From assembly GCA_965222935.1 (NCBI GenBank), contig CBDCVA010000002.1:2294001-2358000 (forward strand): a stretch of 64,000 nt of DNA, written 5' to 3'. Each line of letters begins with the position of its first letter. Position 1 is the stretch's first letter. The notes under the pieces were generated by a model. The model was given only the letters and a program-made list of their open reading frames with translations, searched no databases and was not told the DNA's origin. Made by a program: the position numbers and the translations under genes. Of the stretch, positions 52,560 to 62,309 are shown in pieces. The stretch comes from CBDCVA01 sp965222935 [NCBI: Candidatus Latescibacterota bacterium]. GTDB taxonomy: Bacteria > Latescibacterota > CBDCVA01.

Positions 52560-55500
52560 CTACCGCCGCGCGAGGCGGATAGCGCCCACGAGGAAGCCCG
52601 CGAGGTCGTCGAAGAGTGTGTAGAGCGTCGGGACAACGATCAGGGTCATGAAAGTTGAGGTCGTGAGGCCAGCCGCGACCGCCAATCCCACCGGTGCCCA
52701 CCACGCCGCGGAGCCCTCGAGCGGCCCGAACCAAGACGGGGCGATGATGGGCGCGACCATCGGGGTGAGCCCGAGAATGGTCGTCGCGGCGGTCATCAGG
52801 ATGGGGCGCAGTCGCGCGCGCCCCCCTTCGATGATGGCCTCGCGGCGGCTCAAACCGCGGCCACGCAATCGGATGATGTAGTCGATGAGCACGATGCCGT
52901 TGTTGACAACGATGCCGCACAGGATGAGCACGCCGAGGACCGCGACGGAGCTGAGCGTCTGGCCGGACGCGGAGAAGATCGCCAGCACGCCTAGAAGCGC
53001 GAAGGGCACCGAGCACAGAATGGTGAGCGGCTGGACGAACGATTCGAACAGCGCGGCCATGATGATGTAGATTAAAGCCAGCGAGAACCACAGCACGAAC
53101 CCGGCCGACCGGGTGCTCTCCTGCATCCGGCGGAACTGTTGGCCCATCTGCCAGGTGTAGCCCAGCGGCAGCGAGAGACCCGAGAGGGCCTCCTGAATCG
53201 TCTCGCCTATCTTCAGAAGCCCCCGCCGTTCCGTATTCGCCTCGACGGTGACGATGGCGCGCCGGTCTTCCCGCTTCGTCTCGCTCGGTCCTTTCTGGCG
53301 GGAGAGCGATGCCAGTACGCCGAAGGGCGCCAGATCACCCCACTCGTTGCGGACCGGCAGCGTCTCAAGCTGCGCGGTCGAGGCGCGGTCCTTCTCGCGG
53401 AGCTGCACGGTAATGTCGAGCTCCTCATCCCGCGTGCGGAACTCGCCCACCGGCCGCGCCGAGAGTGCTGCCTGGGCCGTCATCGCCACGCGCCGCGTGC
53501 TCAGCCCATGCCGCGCTGCCTTCTCGCGGTGGATCGCCGCGTGGATTTCCTCGTCGCCCGAGGTCAGGCTGGTCTCCACATCGCGCAAGCCCTCAATGGC
53601 GCCCATGCGCCGCCGCACCTCCTCGGCCAGAATCTCCAGCACCCCGCTTTCTTCGCCTTTGAGGTCCACGGTCACGCCCATCTCGGCCCCACCACCGTGG
53701 CGCCGCCGGCCCATCTTCCACTCGACACCGGCCACCTCCGGAAAGAGCTTCTTCACGCGCCGTTCTATCTCCACGGTTGAAGCCGTCTGCTCCTCGGCGT
53801 CGGTGAGGAACAACCGGAGCGTGCCGCGCTTGGCCTCGAAGCGCGACGAGAGCGTCTCCAGTTCCAGCTCTTTGCGGTGGTTCATCAGCATGCGCTCGGT
53901 ACGGTCGAACAGCGCCTTGGCTTCGGCGAGGCTGTAGTTCTGGGGCATCTCGACCTGCACGTGCACTTCTCGCTCCGGGCTCCACGGCATCATCTCCTTA
54001 TCGATCAGCGTATAGAGAAAGGCGCAGGCACCCAGGGCACCACCGACGCTGGCCATCATGATCCAGCGATGACCCAGCGTCCACTCGATGAGCCGCGCGT
54101 AGCGCTCCTCCAGAACGCGGGTAAAGCGTGCTCCCTCCGTCCTCTCCGCAGCCGTGAACAGGCGCGAGCTCAAGAGCGGGACGAGCGTCAATGCGATGAA
54201 CAGCGACGCTCCCATCGCCGCGCAGATCGAAAGGCCGAAATCCTTCATCCACATGCCGAATGGGCTGTCGGTCATGAGTACCATGGGCACGAAGACGCAT
54301 ACCGTCGTCGCCGTGGCCGCGATCACCGCCGTCGAGACCTCCCGCGCGCCGACAACCGCTGCCTCGACGGGTGCGACGCCCCGTTCCCGTTGCCTGAAGA
54401 TGCTCTCCAGCACGACCACCGCGTTGTCCACCAGCATCCCCACGGCCAGGACCAGCCCCATCATCGAGACGACGTTGAGCGTGATGCTCGAACCGAGTTG
54501 CCGCGCGACGAACATGACGGTGATTGCCGTCACCAGAGAAGCCGGGATGGCTACGGCGATCACCAGGGTGCTGCGCATCCGGCGCAGAAAGGCGAAGATC
54601 ATTCCGATGGCCAGGATGGCGCCCACGATGCCTGCGTTGCGCAGGTTGCTCAGGCTCTTGCGGATCGCTTCCGATTGATCCCTGTAAACCTGGATGTCCA
54701 GCCGATCGGCCCCACGCTCAGCCCGAACAGCATCCATGGCCGCCCGAACCCGATCGGCCACTTCGACGACGTTCGCCGTCGAACTCTTGAACACCCGCAC
54801 GCTCACCGCGTCGCGCTCATTCAGTCGCGAGTATTCCTTCTTCTCCGGTGCCCCCACGCTCACATCCGCTACGTGGGTCAGCACCAGCCCGCCGCCCCCC
54901 AGCGGCAGGTTCCGGATCTCATCCACGCTCTCGAATTCGCCGATGGCCCGCACCGCGTACTCGCGACCGTCGAACTCCACGGTACCGGCGGGGACATTGC
55001 GCGCCCCCTGGACGAGCTTCGTCGTCACGTCTTGCGGGTCCAGCCCATAAGTGCCCAAGGCTGCGCCATCCAGCCGCACCAGCACTTGGCGCCGGTCAAT
55101 CCCGCGGATCTCCACCTGGGCTACGCCCTCGATCCGCTCAATTCTGGGTTTGATCTGGTTCTCCACCAGGTCGTACAGCTCGCTGGTCGGCCCGTCCCAA
55201 CCCACGCTCATTCGGACGATGGGTCGGTCCGATGAGCGCCAGCCCCGCACTCGCATCCGCTCCGCATCCTCCGGCAGGTTGGGCCGCGCCCGCTCCGCGC
55301 GCTCGCGCACCTCCACGGCCATCAACTCCATGTCGGTGCCCACCTCGAACTCCAACCGGATGGACGAGCCTTCGGACGACGATGTGGATGAGATGCGCTT
55401 GAGCCGCTGCAACGTGCTCAGTTCGTCCTCCAGCGGGATGGTGATCTCGCGCTCCACCTCGAACGGCGACGAGGAGGGGTAGAGGACACTGACGCGCATG

Positions 55501-55628
55501 CCGGGCCAGGCCATCTCCGGGAAGGCCATGAGCGGAATACGGGTGAGCGCAACGGCCCCGAAGACTAGCGCGCCGCATAACGTCATCACCGTCGTGACCG
55601 GACGCCTGATGCACCACTCGGACAGCAT
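52560..55628 (-). CDS. RND efflux permease 1 (AcrB/HAE1-like)
   Basis: A 1022-residue inner-membrane pump of the usual size. It has a first helix 'PVTTVMTLCGALVFGAVAL', then a large periplasmic loop ('PSSSPFEVEREITIPLEDEL', 'RIEGVAQVEIRG'), helices with 'VSMMGLVLAVGMLVDNAVVVLESI' (the proton-relay aspartate region), a second periplasmic loop and C-terminal helices with 'VLGVLILCGIVVNNGIVLIDYI'. These are the conserved features of the resistance-nodulation-division superfamily. The substrate is unknown. It lies 47 bases after a second RND gene. No membrane-fusion or TolC-like gene is in the window, so its partners must be elsewhere. Confidence 0.93.
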   Translation of the reverse strand: MLSEWCIRRPVTTVMTLCGALVFGAVALTRIPLMAFPEMAWPGMRVSVLYPSSSPFEVEREITIPLEDELSTLQRLKRISSTSSSEGSSIRLEFEVGTDMELMAVEVRERAERARPNLPEDAERMRVRGWRSSDRPIVRMSVGWDGPTSELYDLVENQIKPRIERIEGVAQVEIRGIDRRQVLVRLDGAALGTYGLDPQDVTTKLVQGARNVPAGTVEFDGREYAVRAIGEFESVDEIRNLPLGGGGLVLTHVADVSVGAPEKKEYSRLNERDAVSVRVFKSSTANVVEVADRVRAAMDAVRAERGADRLDIQVYRDQSEAIRKSLSNLRNAGIVGAILAIGMIFAFLRRMRSTLVIAVAIPASLVTAITVMFVARQLGSSITLNVVSMMGLVLAVGMLVDNAVVVLESIFRQRERGVAPVEAAVVGAREVSTAVIAATATTVCVFVPMVLMTDSPFGMWMKDFGLSICAAMGASLFIALTLVPLLSSRLFTAAERTEGARFTRVLEERYARLIEWTLGHRWIMMASVGGALGACAFLYTLIDKEMMPWSPEREVHVQVEMPQNYSLAEAKALFDRTERMLMNHRKELELETLSSRFEAKRGTLRLFLTDAEEQTASTVEIERRVKKLFPEVAGVEWKMGRRRHGGGAEMGVTVDLKGEESGVLEILAEEVRRRMGAIEGLRDVETSLTSGDEEIHAAIHREKAARHGLSTRRVAMTAQAALSARPVGEFRTRDEELDITVQLREKDRASTAQLETLPVRNEWGDLAPFGVLASLSRQKGPSETKREDRRAIVTVEANTERRGLLKIGETIQEALSGLSLPLGYTWQMGQQFRRMQESTRSAGFVLWFSLALIYIIMAALFESFVQPLTILCSVPFALLGVLAIFSASGQTLSSVAVLGVLILCGIVVNNGIVLIDYIIRLRGRGLSRREAIIEGGRARLRPILMTAATTILGLTPMVAPIIAPSWFGPLEGSAAWWAPVGLAVAAGLTTSTFMTLIVVPTLYTLFDDLAGFLVGAIRLARR

Positions 55629-55675
55629 CAGCTAAGTTTCTCCCGGGGGTTGCCCGCTACCCTGCTTGGAGGGGC

Positions 55676-58600
55676 TCAGGATGGCGTCCTTGTATTTGCG
55701 CCTCGGGGCGCGGCTCTCATGGCAATGGAGGCGACCGTGGGCACGACAATCAAGGTCAGGAGCGTCGAAGCCAGAAGCCCGCCGATGACCGTGATTGCCA
55801 GCGGGGCGCGCACTTCCGCCCCCTCGCCCACACCTATCGCCATCGGCGCCAGCCCGAGCATCGTGGTCATGGTGGTCATTAGTATGGGCCTCAGGCGAAC
55901 GCGGCACGCACTGACGATGGCCTCGCCGACCTCGAGCCCTTGAGCATGAAGCCGGCCCATGAAGTCGACGAGCACGATGGCGTTGTTGACGACGATCCCC
56001 GCGAGCATCACGATGCCAATCAGGACCACTACCGAGACCGTCTGATCCGTCAGAAGAAGCGCCCCTACGACACCCACGAGCGCCAGCGGCATGGAGAAGA
56101 GGATGACGAGGGGAGACAGGAGCGATTCGAACTGCGAGGCCATCACGAAGTAGACCAAAAAGACCGCAAGCAGCATGGCCCAGAACAAGCTCTGGAAGGA
56201 GACGGCCATCTCCTGCGTCTGGCCACCCACCTCGAAGCGGAAGCCCGCCGGAAGCTGACCGGTGCTCTCGCGCCACAACGCCTCCAGCCGCTCACGAATC
56301 TCGGCTGCGACGCTGCCCAGGTCGCGGCCCACGAGGTTCGCGGTGATGACGGCGACACGCTCCTGATCGACTCTGCGGATCTCGCTGGGTCCCAGTCCGG
56401 GGGCGATCCGAGCGACGGCCCTCAACGGTACGGGCACCTCTCCCGCCCTGTCGATGGCCAGCCGCTCGATGCTCGGGAGCGAACGCCGGTCGGCTTCCCG
56501 CGCCCGGACGCGAATGTCCACCTTGCGATCCTGCCGGCGCAGCTCGGTGGGGACTTCGCCCAGAACCTTGTGGCGGACGACGCCTGCAATCGTCCCCACG
56601 TCCATGCCCAGCGCCGCGACACGTGCCCGGTCGAACCGGATTTGAAGCTCGGGGTTGCCGCCCTCGGCCGAGGATTTTACGTCCTCTAGGCCCTCGATCG
56701 TCTCCATGCGCGCCGCGACGTCGCGCGCTACCGTCCGCAAGAGATCCAGATCGTGGCCCCGGACCTCCACCTCGATCGGCGTTCTGAAGCTGAACAGCGC
56801 GGGCCTTGCGAACTTGTGCTCGACACTCGGCAAGTCCTCGAACTGCGATCGCAGACGTGCGAACACGGCCTCTTCCCGCTCCCGGTCGGGGTCTCCCCGA
56901 AGCCGGATGTGGAGCTGGCCGATGTGTTCCTTCTCCTCCTCCGCCGTGCCTCCAGCCTGGCCCTTCGAACCGACGATGGCGTAGACGGAACGAACCGAGG
57001 GGTCCTGGGAGGCTTTGTTCTCCATCTCCGCCAGGACCGTGCTGGTCTCCTCCAGCGGCGTCCCCGGGGGCAGGGTCACGTTGACCAACAAGTCCCCCTG
57101 GCTCATCTCGGGGATCAGCTCCGTCCCCAGGAAGCGGAGCGACCCCACCGAGGCGGCGAACAGTGCCCCCGCTACGATCAGGACGACCGCGCGGTGGCGC
57201 AGCGCCCATCGAAGCGATGGCTCATAGGCTTGCGCCAGAGCGCCGTAGCAGAGGTCGAACCCTCGGCCGATGGGCCAGCCAACGAGCCCGATCCCGCGCG
57301 CCAGCCAACCGATGCCCACGCCCAAACCCCGCAGCCCGCGCCCGGCCAGATACGTTGGCCCGCCGATCTCCCGGGCTCCATCCGCGGTATCGAGTTGCAG
57401 CGCCGAGAGCATGGGGATGAGCGTCAGCGCGCACAGGAGCGATGCCAGGAGGGAGAAGGTCACCGCCAGGGCCTGGTCGGTGAAGATCTGCCCTGCGATT
57501 CCCTCGACGAAGACGATGGGTAGGAACACGCAGACGGTAGTCAGGGTTGCCGCCGTGACGGCTGTGGCCACCTCACTCGTGCCGAGCCGAGCCGCCTCAC
57601 GGGGAGCGTGACCCCTGGTGCTGTAACGCTCGATGTTCTCCAGGACGACGATGGAGCTATCCACCAGCATCCCGACGCCCAACGCCAGCCCGCCCAGGGA
57701 CATGATGTTGAGCGATACGCCGGCCTGGAAGAGGAGCGCGAACGTGGCGACCACCGAGAGCGGAATGGCGAGGCTCACGACGACGGTGCTCCGGGCGCTG
57801 CGCAGGAAGAGGTAGAGCACCAGGATGGCGAGCAGACCGCCCCAGACCGCCGCGTCGCGCACCGCACGGATGGATTCCCGAATGAAGCGCGACTGATCGA
57901 AGACCACGTCCATCCTCACGCCCACCGGGAGCGCTCCCGGCCTGGCTCGAACCTCGTCCAGCTTCTCGTGGACCCGTCGGGCCACCTCGATGGTGTTCGC
58001 ATCGGCCTTCTTGTAGATGGCGACCTCGACGCTCTCGGTGCCCTCGAGCCGAGTGATGATCTTGCGCTCCTTGTGGCTGCTCCAGGCACGGCCCACGTCG
58101 CGGAGATGGACCGGCACACCGCCGGGCGCGGCGATCTGGACGTCCGCGATCTCCTCGGGCGTCACGAACTCGCTCAGGGTGCGCACCAGGTACTCGGCCT
58201 CGCCGTCCTTGAGCGTTCCCCCGGAGAGGTTGACGTTCTCCTGCTCCAGCCGCCGCGCCACCTGCGCGATGGGGATATCCAAGCTCGCCAGACGGCCCTC
58301 GTGGACTTCGACGTGAATCTCCTCCTCCAGTCCACCCGAGACCTTGATCGCCGCGACGCCATCAAGCCCCTCCAACTCCCGCTTCTTGAACCGCTCTTCG
58401 GCGAAGAGCCGGAGCGCCACCAGGTCGTCGGTGCCGTGGACGCCAATGCGCATCACGGGGTCGAGCGAGGGATCGAAGCGCAGGAGCAGCGGCGCTTCAA
58501 CGTCCCGGGGCAGCTTCAGGAAATCGAGCTTCTCCCGCACCCGCAGGGCGGCTATGTCCATGTCGGTGCCCCACTCGAACTCGACGCTGACATCGGCCAC

Positions 58601-58861
58601 CCCCGGCCGTGAGACGCTGCTCACGCGCACCACGCCCGAGACCACCCCCACGGCCTCTTCGATGGGCTTGGCGATCAGGTGCTCCACCTCGGCGGGGGCT
58701 GTGCCGGGCAACTCAGTGCGGACGGTCAGGGTCGGGTAGGTGATCTCGGGGAGCAGGTTCAGCGGCAGCTTGCCGTAGGAGGCGAAGCCGAACAGCACTG
58801 CCCCCACCCAGATCATCGTGACTGTGACGGGCCGGCGCGTGGAGAAATCGACGAGGTTCAT
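55676..58861 (-). CDS. RND efflux permease 2 (AcrB/HAE1-like)
   Basis: A 1061-residue pump related to the one at 52560. Marks are 'FSTRRPVTVTMIWVGAVLFG', 'LPGTAPAEVEHLIAKPIEEA', 'IMSLGGLALGVGMLVDSSIVVLENI', 'EIPGETSV'-like loops and 'IGIVMLAGIVVNNAIVLVDFM'. ATG 58859-58861 is chosen; an in-frame GTG at 58895-58897 would add 12 residues, and neither has a clear ribosome site. Two adjacent RND permeases may form a heterotrimer, as in MdtBC, or two separate pumps. The 213 bases between this gene and the MFS gene hold no feature that I can name. Confidence 0.92.
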   Translation of the reverse strand: MNLVDFSTRRPVTVTMIWVGAVLFGFASYGKLPLNLLPEITYPTLTVRTELPGTAPAEVEHLIAKPIEEAVGVVSGVVRVSSVSRPGVADVSVEFEWGTDMDIAALRVREKLDFLKLPRDVEAPLLLRFDPSLDPVMRIGVHGTDDLVALRLFAEERFKKRELEGLDGVAAIKVSGGLEEEIHVEVHEGRLASLDIPIAQVARRLEQENVNLSGGTLKDGEAEYLVRTLSEFVTPEEIADVQIAAPGGVPVHLRDVGRAWSSHKERKIITRLEGTESVEVAIYKKADANTIEVARRVHEKLDEVRARPGALPVGVRMDVVFDQSRFIRESIRAVRDAAVWGGLLAILVLYLFLRSARSTVVVSLAIPLSVVATFALLFQAGVSLNIMSLGGLALGVGMLVDSSIVVLENIERYSTRGHAPREAARLGTSEVATAVTAATLTTVCVFLPIVFVEGIAGQIFTDQALAVTFSLLASLLCALTLIPMLSALQLDTADGAREIGGPTYLAGRGLRGLGVGIGWLARGIGLVGWPIGRGFDLCYGALAQAYEPSLRWALRHRAVVLIVAGALFAASVGSLRFLGTELIPEMSQGDLLVNVTLPPGTPLEETSTVLAEMENKASQDPSVRSVYAIVGSKGQAGGTAEEEKEHIGQLHIRLRGDPDREREEAVFARLRSQFEDLPSVEHKFARPALFSFRTPIEVEVRGHDLDLLRTVARDVAARMETIEGLEDVKSSAEGGNPELQIRFDRARVAALGMDVGTIAGVVRHKVLGEVPTELRRQDRKVDIRVRAREADRRSLPSIERLAIDRAGEVPVPLRAVARIAPGLGPSEIRRVDQERVAVITANLVGRDLGSVAAEIRERLEALWRESTGQLPAGFRFEVGGQTQEMAVSFQSLFWAMLLAVFLVYFVMASQFESLLSPLVILFSMPLALVGVVGALLLTDQTVSVVVLIGIVMLAGIVVNNAIVLVDFMGRLHAQGLEVGEAIVSACRVRLRPILMTTMTTMLGLAPMAIGVGEGAEVRAPLAITVIGGLLASTLLTLIVVPTVASIAMRAAPRGANTRTPS

Positions 58862-59074
58862 CGTCAGGAACGTTCTGGGGCTTGTCTCTCCATACACCCC
58901 TTAGACGTCGCAACCCGCCAAAAGGCCTCTCGTCACGTCCGGCTCGCCGGCCGGTTGCCGGATGCGGGCTGTCGAGGAACACCGAGGGAGAGAATCAGAT
59001 CGGTCTTGCAGCGCGCCTCGGTCGGAAATATCCCCGGCATAAAGGGGATAACATGCCGCGCGATTCGCGGGGGG

Positions 59075-60670
59075 TCAACGTTGCCTTCTGTGGCGATGCG
59101 CTCGCTCTTCCGGGACCTGAGGCGTCCGATGGTCGGGCTCGTCGCGGGATCGCTGCGCGGTTGTAGGCTGGGCACTTGTCCCGATGGTCTCGGAGTTGTC
59201 CAGGATGGCGTCCTTGAGCGCGCGCGTGCCGTCGAGAGCCGTGTGCGTCGCGTCGATGATCGGCGCGAACCAGAAGTGGATGAAGCTGTCGAATCCGTCG
59301 GTCGGGCTGACCCCCTCGACCTGCCGGACGACGCGGATCAGCGTCCCCGCGCTCTTGGCGTCGGGTTCTTCGACGCGCACCACCAGGGGTATGGCGCAGA
59401 GGCGCAACAGCCCTGAGATCGCGAAGAGGACGTGCAGCCCTCGGATGGGAAACAGCGCCGTCGGAAGCCACAGATCCTCGGTCGCCGCCGCGATGACGCC
59501 CGCAGCGATGCCTCCCAGCGCATGGGTCAGGTTGCGCGCGGCGACGCGCGTCGCCAGGTACTGGGCCCGGTTCTCGTCGGGCGCCAGCTTGAGCACGAGG
59601 TTGAACTGCGTCAGGGTCTGGCCGGAGTTGAACGCACGCATCGCGTGAACGAACGCGAGGTAGATCACGCTTCCCGGCGTCGCGAAGATCCACAGGATGG
59701 GGAAGATGGCCTTGCCGATGACCATCAGAAGGAGCACGGGCTTGTTGCCGAAGTGATCCGCCAGCCGGCCCCAGAACCGCACGCAGTAGAGGCTCGCGAA
59801 CGTCCCCAACGTCGTGAGCAGCGTCACCGTCCCGTAGTCCATGCCCAGGTCCCGAACCATGTAGACCACCCAGAAAGGGGCCGCGAATTGCATGGCGAAG
59901 CTCCACCAGCTCGAGAAGGCCATGAAGCGGCGGAACTGTTGATTCTCGAAGGGAAGACGGAATTTCTCGCGGAAGCTGCGCTCGGCGCTGTCGGGCACCA
60001 GCGGCGGCTCGGGGATGCGCGTGAACAGATACAAGGATAAGGCCCCGCAGACGGTCCCCGCGGCGAAGAGAATCTGGAAGCCGCTCATTTCATCGCCGCC
60101 GACGAGGTCGCCCCAGAGGTCGAGAAACTTGCCGCCGACCAGAGTGAGGACCATGCCGACGAGATCGACGATGAGGTTGCGTTTGCCGAAGAAGCGGCCT
60201 CTGATGCCCTCGGGCACGAGGTCTGCCCACCAGGCCGTGCGGATGGTGGCCGAGAGGGAGCCCACGCCGCTGGCGATGGTGTAGAAGGCCAGGAACCACC
60301 ACATCCGGTTCTCCGCGATGATGTTGAGCGTGATCCACGGGAGCGCGACGAGGAGCGGCCGCGTGCTCCGGGATATCGTCGAAGCCAGGAGGCAGACGGT
60401 CTTGCGGCTGCCGAACCATTCGACGAGTTGGTTGGCGAAGAGTTGAGTGAACGATCCCGCCGCCTGGGTGGACGAGAGGAGCGCGATCTGGAAGGGTGTG
60501 GCGCCGAGGGCCAGGGCGTAGCCGACCATGAAGACGCCCCGGGTCAGCACGCTCATGGCAGTGATGGCGGCGGCTTCGCCCAGAATGAGCCGCCGGGCGC
60601 GTGTAGAGGGGAGGGGTTGCCGCGCCGAAGGCGTGAGGGATGCCATGTCTGATGTGGAAGCCAGGGGCAT
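59075..60670 (-). CDS. MFS transporter
   Basis: A 531-residue membrane protein with about 12 helices. Family traits are the early 'GYALALGATPFQIALLSSTQAAGSF' helix pair, the loop 'EWFGSRKTVCLLASTISRSTRP', 'VPEGIRGRFFGKRNLIVDLVG', and the second-half loop 'RFWGRLADHFGNKPVLLLMVIG' (an MFS G-x-x-x-D/R-x-G-R-like motif). It resembles the uncharacterised MFS group found beside glycan or peptide genes. The ATG at 60668-60670 has GGGGG seven bases before; longer starts are poor. The last 30 residues are polar and variable. Substrate unknown. Confidence 0.87.
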   Translation of the reverse strand: MPLASTSDMASLTPSARQPLPSTRARRLILGEAAAITAMSVLTRGVFMVGYALALGATPFQIALLSSTQAAGSFTQLFANQLVEWFGSRKTVCLLASTISRSTRPLLVALPWITLNIIAENRMWWFLAFYTIASGVGSLSATIRTAWWADLVPEGIRGRFFGKRNLIVDLVGMVLTLVGGKFLDLWGDLVGGDEMSGFQILFAAGTVCGALSLYLFTRIPEPPLVPDSAERSFREKFRLPFENQQFRRFMAFSSWWSFAMQFAAPFWVVYMVRDLGMDYGTVTLLTTLGTFASLYCVRFWGRLADHFGNKPVLLLMVIGKAIFPILWIFATPGSVIYLAFVHAMRAFNSGQTLTQFNLVLKLAPDENRAQYLATRVAARNLTHALGGIAAGVIAAATEDLWLPTALFPIRGLHVLFAISGLLRLCAIPLVVRVEEPDAKSAGTLIRVVRQVEGVSPTDGFDSFIHFWFAPIIDATHTALDGTRALKDAILDNSETIGTSAQPTTAQRSRDEPDHRTPQVPEERAHRHRRQR

Positions 60671-60928
60671 GGTAAGACCCCCACCCGGGAATGTCAAGGC
60701 GAGGGCGGCGGCTCCGGCTATGCGGGCTTCCGACTCGACCCGGAGGCCGTCGTCAAGGCCGGCATCGAGGCTCCGCGCGCGGCTCTTATCTCCCAGTCCG
60801 TAAGAGCCCGCCCGGGGCGACAGGCCCGCATGAAAAACTTTTGCATGAGGGGCGGGCGGGCTTCACGTATAAAGGGTGCGCTTCGCGTGGAATCAGAACG
60901 GGTGACTCCCCTTAAAGGAGGTCGTGTC

Positions 60929-61708
60929 ATGACGGGCTGCTGGAAAGGTTCAAGAACCTGTTTCATGCTTTCCGTGCTGGTCTATCTGGCGTTGCCGATA
61001 TCATGCTCTTTAGCGCTGCCGCCAGCATACGATGCTTTCTTTATCTGTGTGCCGCCACAGGTCGGAGACTCATGGACCTACCATAGAAGGATAGAGCTAC
61101 ACCCAAATACCAGAGTTGAGACAGTCACCGTAAGCGTTGTCGGCACAGAACAAGTTGGAGATCAGGAGTACTACCAGGTATACAGTACAGATACGGATGT
61201 ATACAGTGGAAGAAGGCGTCATGAAGATGCAGCACTGTATCGAGCATCGGCTGATGGAGTGATCTGGCTGTACGATACCGATCGTGCAAAGGAAGTGCCC
61301 TATTTCGATCTATGGGGTGTAGGGGCAGATCAAGAGGGTGAAATACGGCAAGATGGTGAAATACGGTATGAAGGTGTGTTCTTTGGAAGGTCTACCAAGG
61401 CTGATGAATCGGAGTGGGGTCCAATGGAACTTGCTCGACGGGGCCCCTTCGAGATGGTGGTCGGCAACTCTTTGTATTCCGAGGTCTTCGAATTTTGGAT
61501 TGAGGAAAAAAGATGTTGTTCGGAATTTTATGTTACTCTTTATGTGCATCCTGAGATCGGAGCACTTGAAATGCATGCAAGTTTTTCGGAGTATAACGAT
61601 ATTTGGGAGCTGATAAGTTTTAGTCGCCAGTCAAATGTACCGAGTGTCGTTAGAGAGGTCACCTGGGGAACTGTGAAGAAGCATCATATGTCCGAAGGCC
61701 TTCGCTGA
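60929..61708 (+). CDS. Exported 'VGxSWxY' protein, array member A1
   Basis: A 259-residue protein starting at ATG 60929 with a strong AAAGGAGG eight bases before; an in-frame extension to 60830 runs through the promoter area. A signal peptide ('CFMLSVLVYLALPISCSLALP') is followed by 'VGDSWTYHRRIEL', 'TVSVVGTEQVGDQEYYQVYS' and 'LYRASADGVIWLYD', then a variable C-terminal half. The domain starts like the N-terminal part of many exported proteins of FCB bacteria and carries no enzyme motif I know. The same first 26 codons recur almost exactly at 63530. Base composition is less GC-rich than that of the genes to the left. The 258 bases upstream hold TATAAA (60868-60873), a possible -10 box, inside an inverted repeat (60805-60813/60854-60862). 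Confidence 0.75.
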   Translation: MTGCWKGSRTCFMLSVLVYLALPISCSLALPPAYDAFFICVPPQVGDSWTYHRRIELHPNTRVETVTVSVVGTEQVGDQEYYQVYSTDTDVYSGRRRHEDAALYRASADGVIWLYDTDRAKEVPYFDLWGVGADQEGEIRQDGEIRYEGVFFGRSTKADESEWGPMELARRGPFEMVVGNSLYSEVFEFWIEEKRCCSEFYVTLYVHPEIGALEMHASFSEYNDIWELISFSRQSNVPSVVREVTWGTVKKHHMSEGLR

Positions 61709-61778
61709 ACTTCATCCAGGCGCACCCATAGGGAAGGGGCCGGGCGAATAGTCTGCCCAAAAGAGAAGGAGTGAAGAT

Positions 61779-62234
61779 GTGATAATCCGTCAACTATGGC
61801 TTCTAGTAAGCGTCGTCCTGGTTGCCCATACAGCCAACGCCATCAATGAAGAGTACGGATACCGTGAGCTCTCGCAGCCCGATGGCAGTACTTTCACAGT
61901 GCGAGTGTATAGTGACGAATTCGGGTTGTACATGGCAGCAACGGAAGGCTATGTGGTACAGAACCCAACGGACGGGGCCTACTACTACGCCAGATATGAT
62001 CAGGAGGGTCATGCCACGCCCACCGCGATGAAAGTCGGCGGCGATCACTCCGTGACGGATCTCGCTATATTGGCGGAAGCGAACTCCGTTGCTCTAGCTG
62101 AGATGGCTCGGCGCCTCCATGAGGGGACCGGAGGATTAAGTGGGCAAGGAGCTGCCAGTGGCTCCGGGATGTTTTTCTATCGGCTGGCGACGGAAACCTT
62201 GCAGTCAACGCGAACCATGGCCCTTGTCGAATGA
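61779..62234 (+). CDS. Exported M6-protease-pro-region-like protein, array member B1
   Basis: A 151-residue protein with a GTG start at 61779 (AAGGAG seven bases before; an ATG at 61777 is out of frame). A signal peptide ('LWLLVSVVLVAHTANA') is followed by 'LSQPDGSTFTVRVYSDEFG', 'ATEGYVVQNPTDGAYYYARYD', then a helical tail ending 'STRTMALVE'. The 'QPDGTxFxxRxxGDE...GY.vxxN..xYYYA' pattern is the opening pro-region of M6-type immune-inhibitor-like metalloproteases, but the protein stops before any catalytic domain. It could be a stand-alone inhibitor or chaperone, or a truncated pro-enzyme. It lies 70 bases after A1. Confidence 0.7.
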   Translation: MIIRQLWLLVSVVLVAHTANAINEEYGYRELSQPDGSTFTVRVYSDEFGLYMAATEGYVVQNPTDGAYYYARYDQEGHATPTAMKVGGDHSVTDLAILAEANSVALAEMARRLHEGTGGLSGQGAASGSGMFFYRLATETLQSTRTMALVE

Positions 62235-62255
62235 TGAGAGCAAGGGTATATTGGT
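62208..62255. repeat. 48-bp junction repeat, copy 1
   Basis: Identical to 63454-63501. It begins ACGCGAACCATGG, covers the last codons of the B-type gene ('RTMALVE' and stop) and runs into the spacer, ending GGTATATTGGT. After it comes a related stretch with CCCTTAAAGGAG as ribosome site. Confidence 0.95.
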
Positions 62256-62285
62256 TTGTGCCCGGCCCTTAAAGGAGATCGTGCC

Positions 62286-62309
62286 ATGATAGGGATAGGA
62301 TGCAGATGA
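62286..62309 (+). CDS. Seven-codon leader (MIGIGCR) before C1
   Basis: The conserved ribosome site of the array (TTAAAGGAG) is followed here by ATG 62286, giving M-I-G-I-G-C-R and TGA at 62307-62309. The stop overlaps ATG 62306, one of the start candidates of the next gene. In the sister places (60929, 63530) the same ATG opens the real gene. I read it as a leftover start after exchange of the gene body, which may still couple translation. Confidence 0.35.
   Translation: MIGIGCR

Noticed and set aside
60718-60966. Reverse frame 'MKQVLEPFQQPVMTRPPL' seen again at 63361-63567
   Set aside because: It recurs only because the forward leader of A1 and A2 is repeated; forward frames have signal peptides and ribosome sites, the reverse ones do not.
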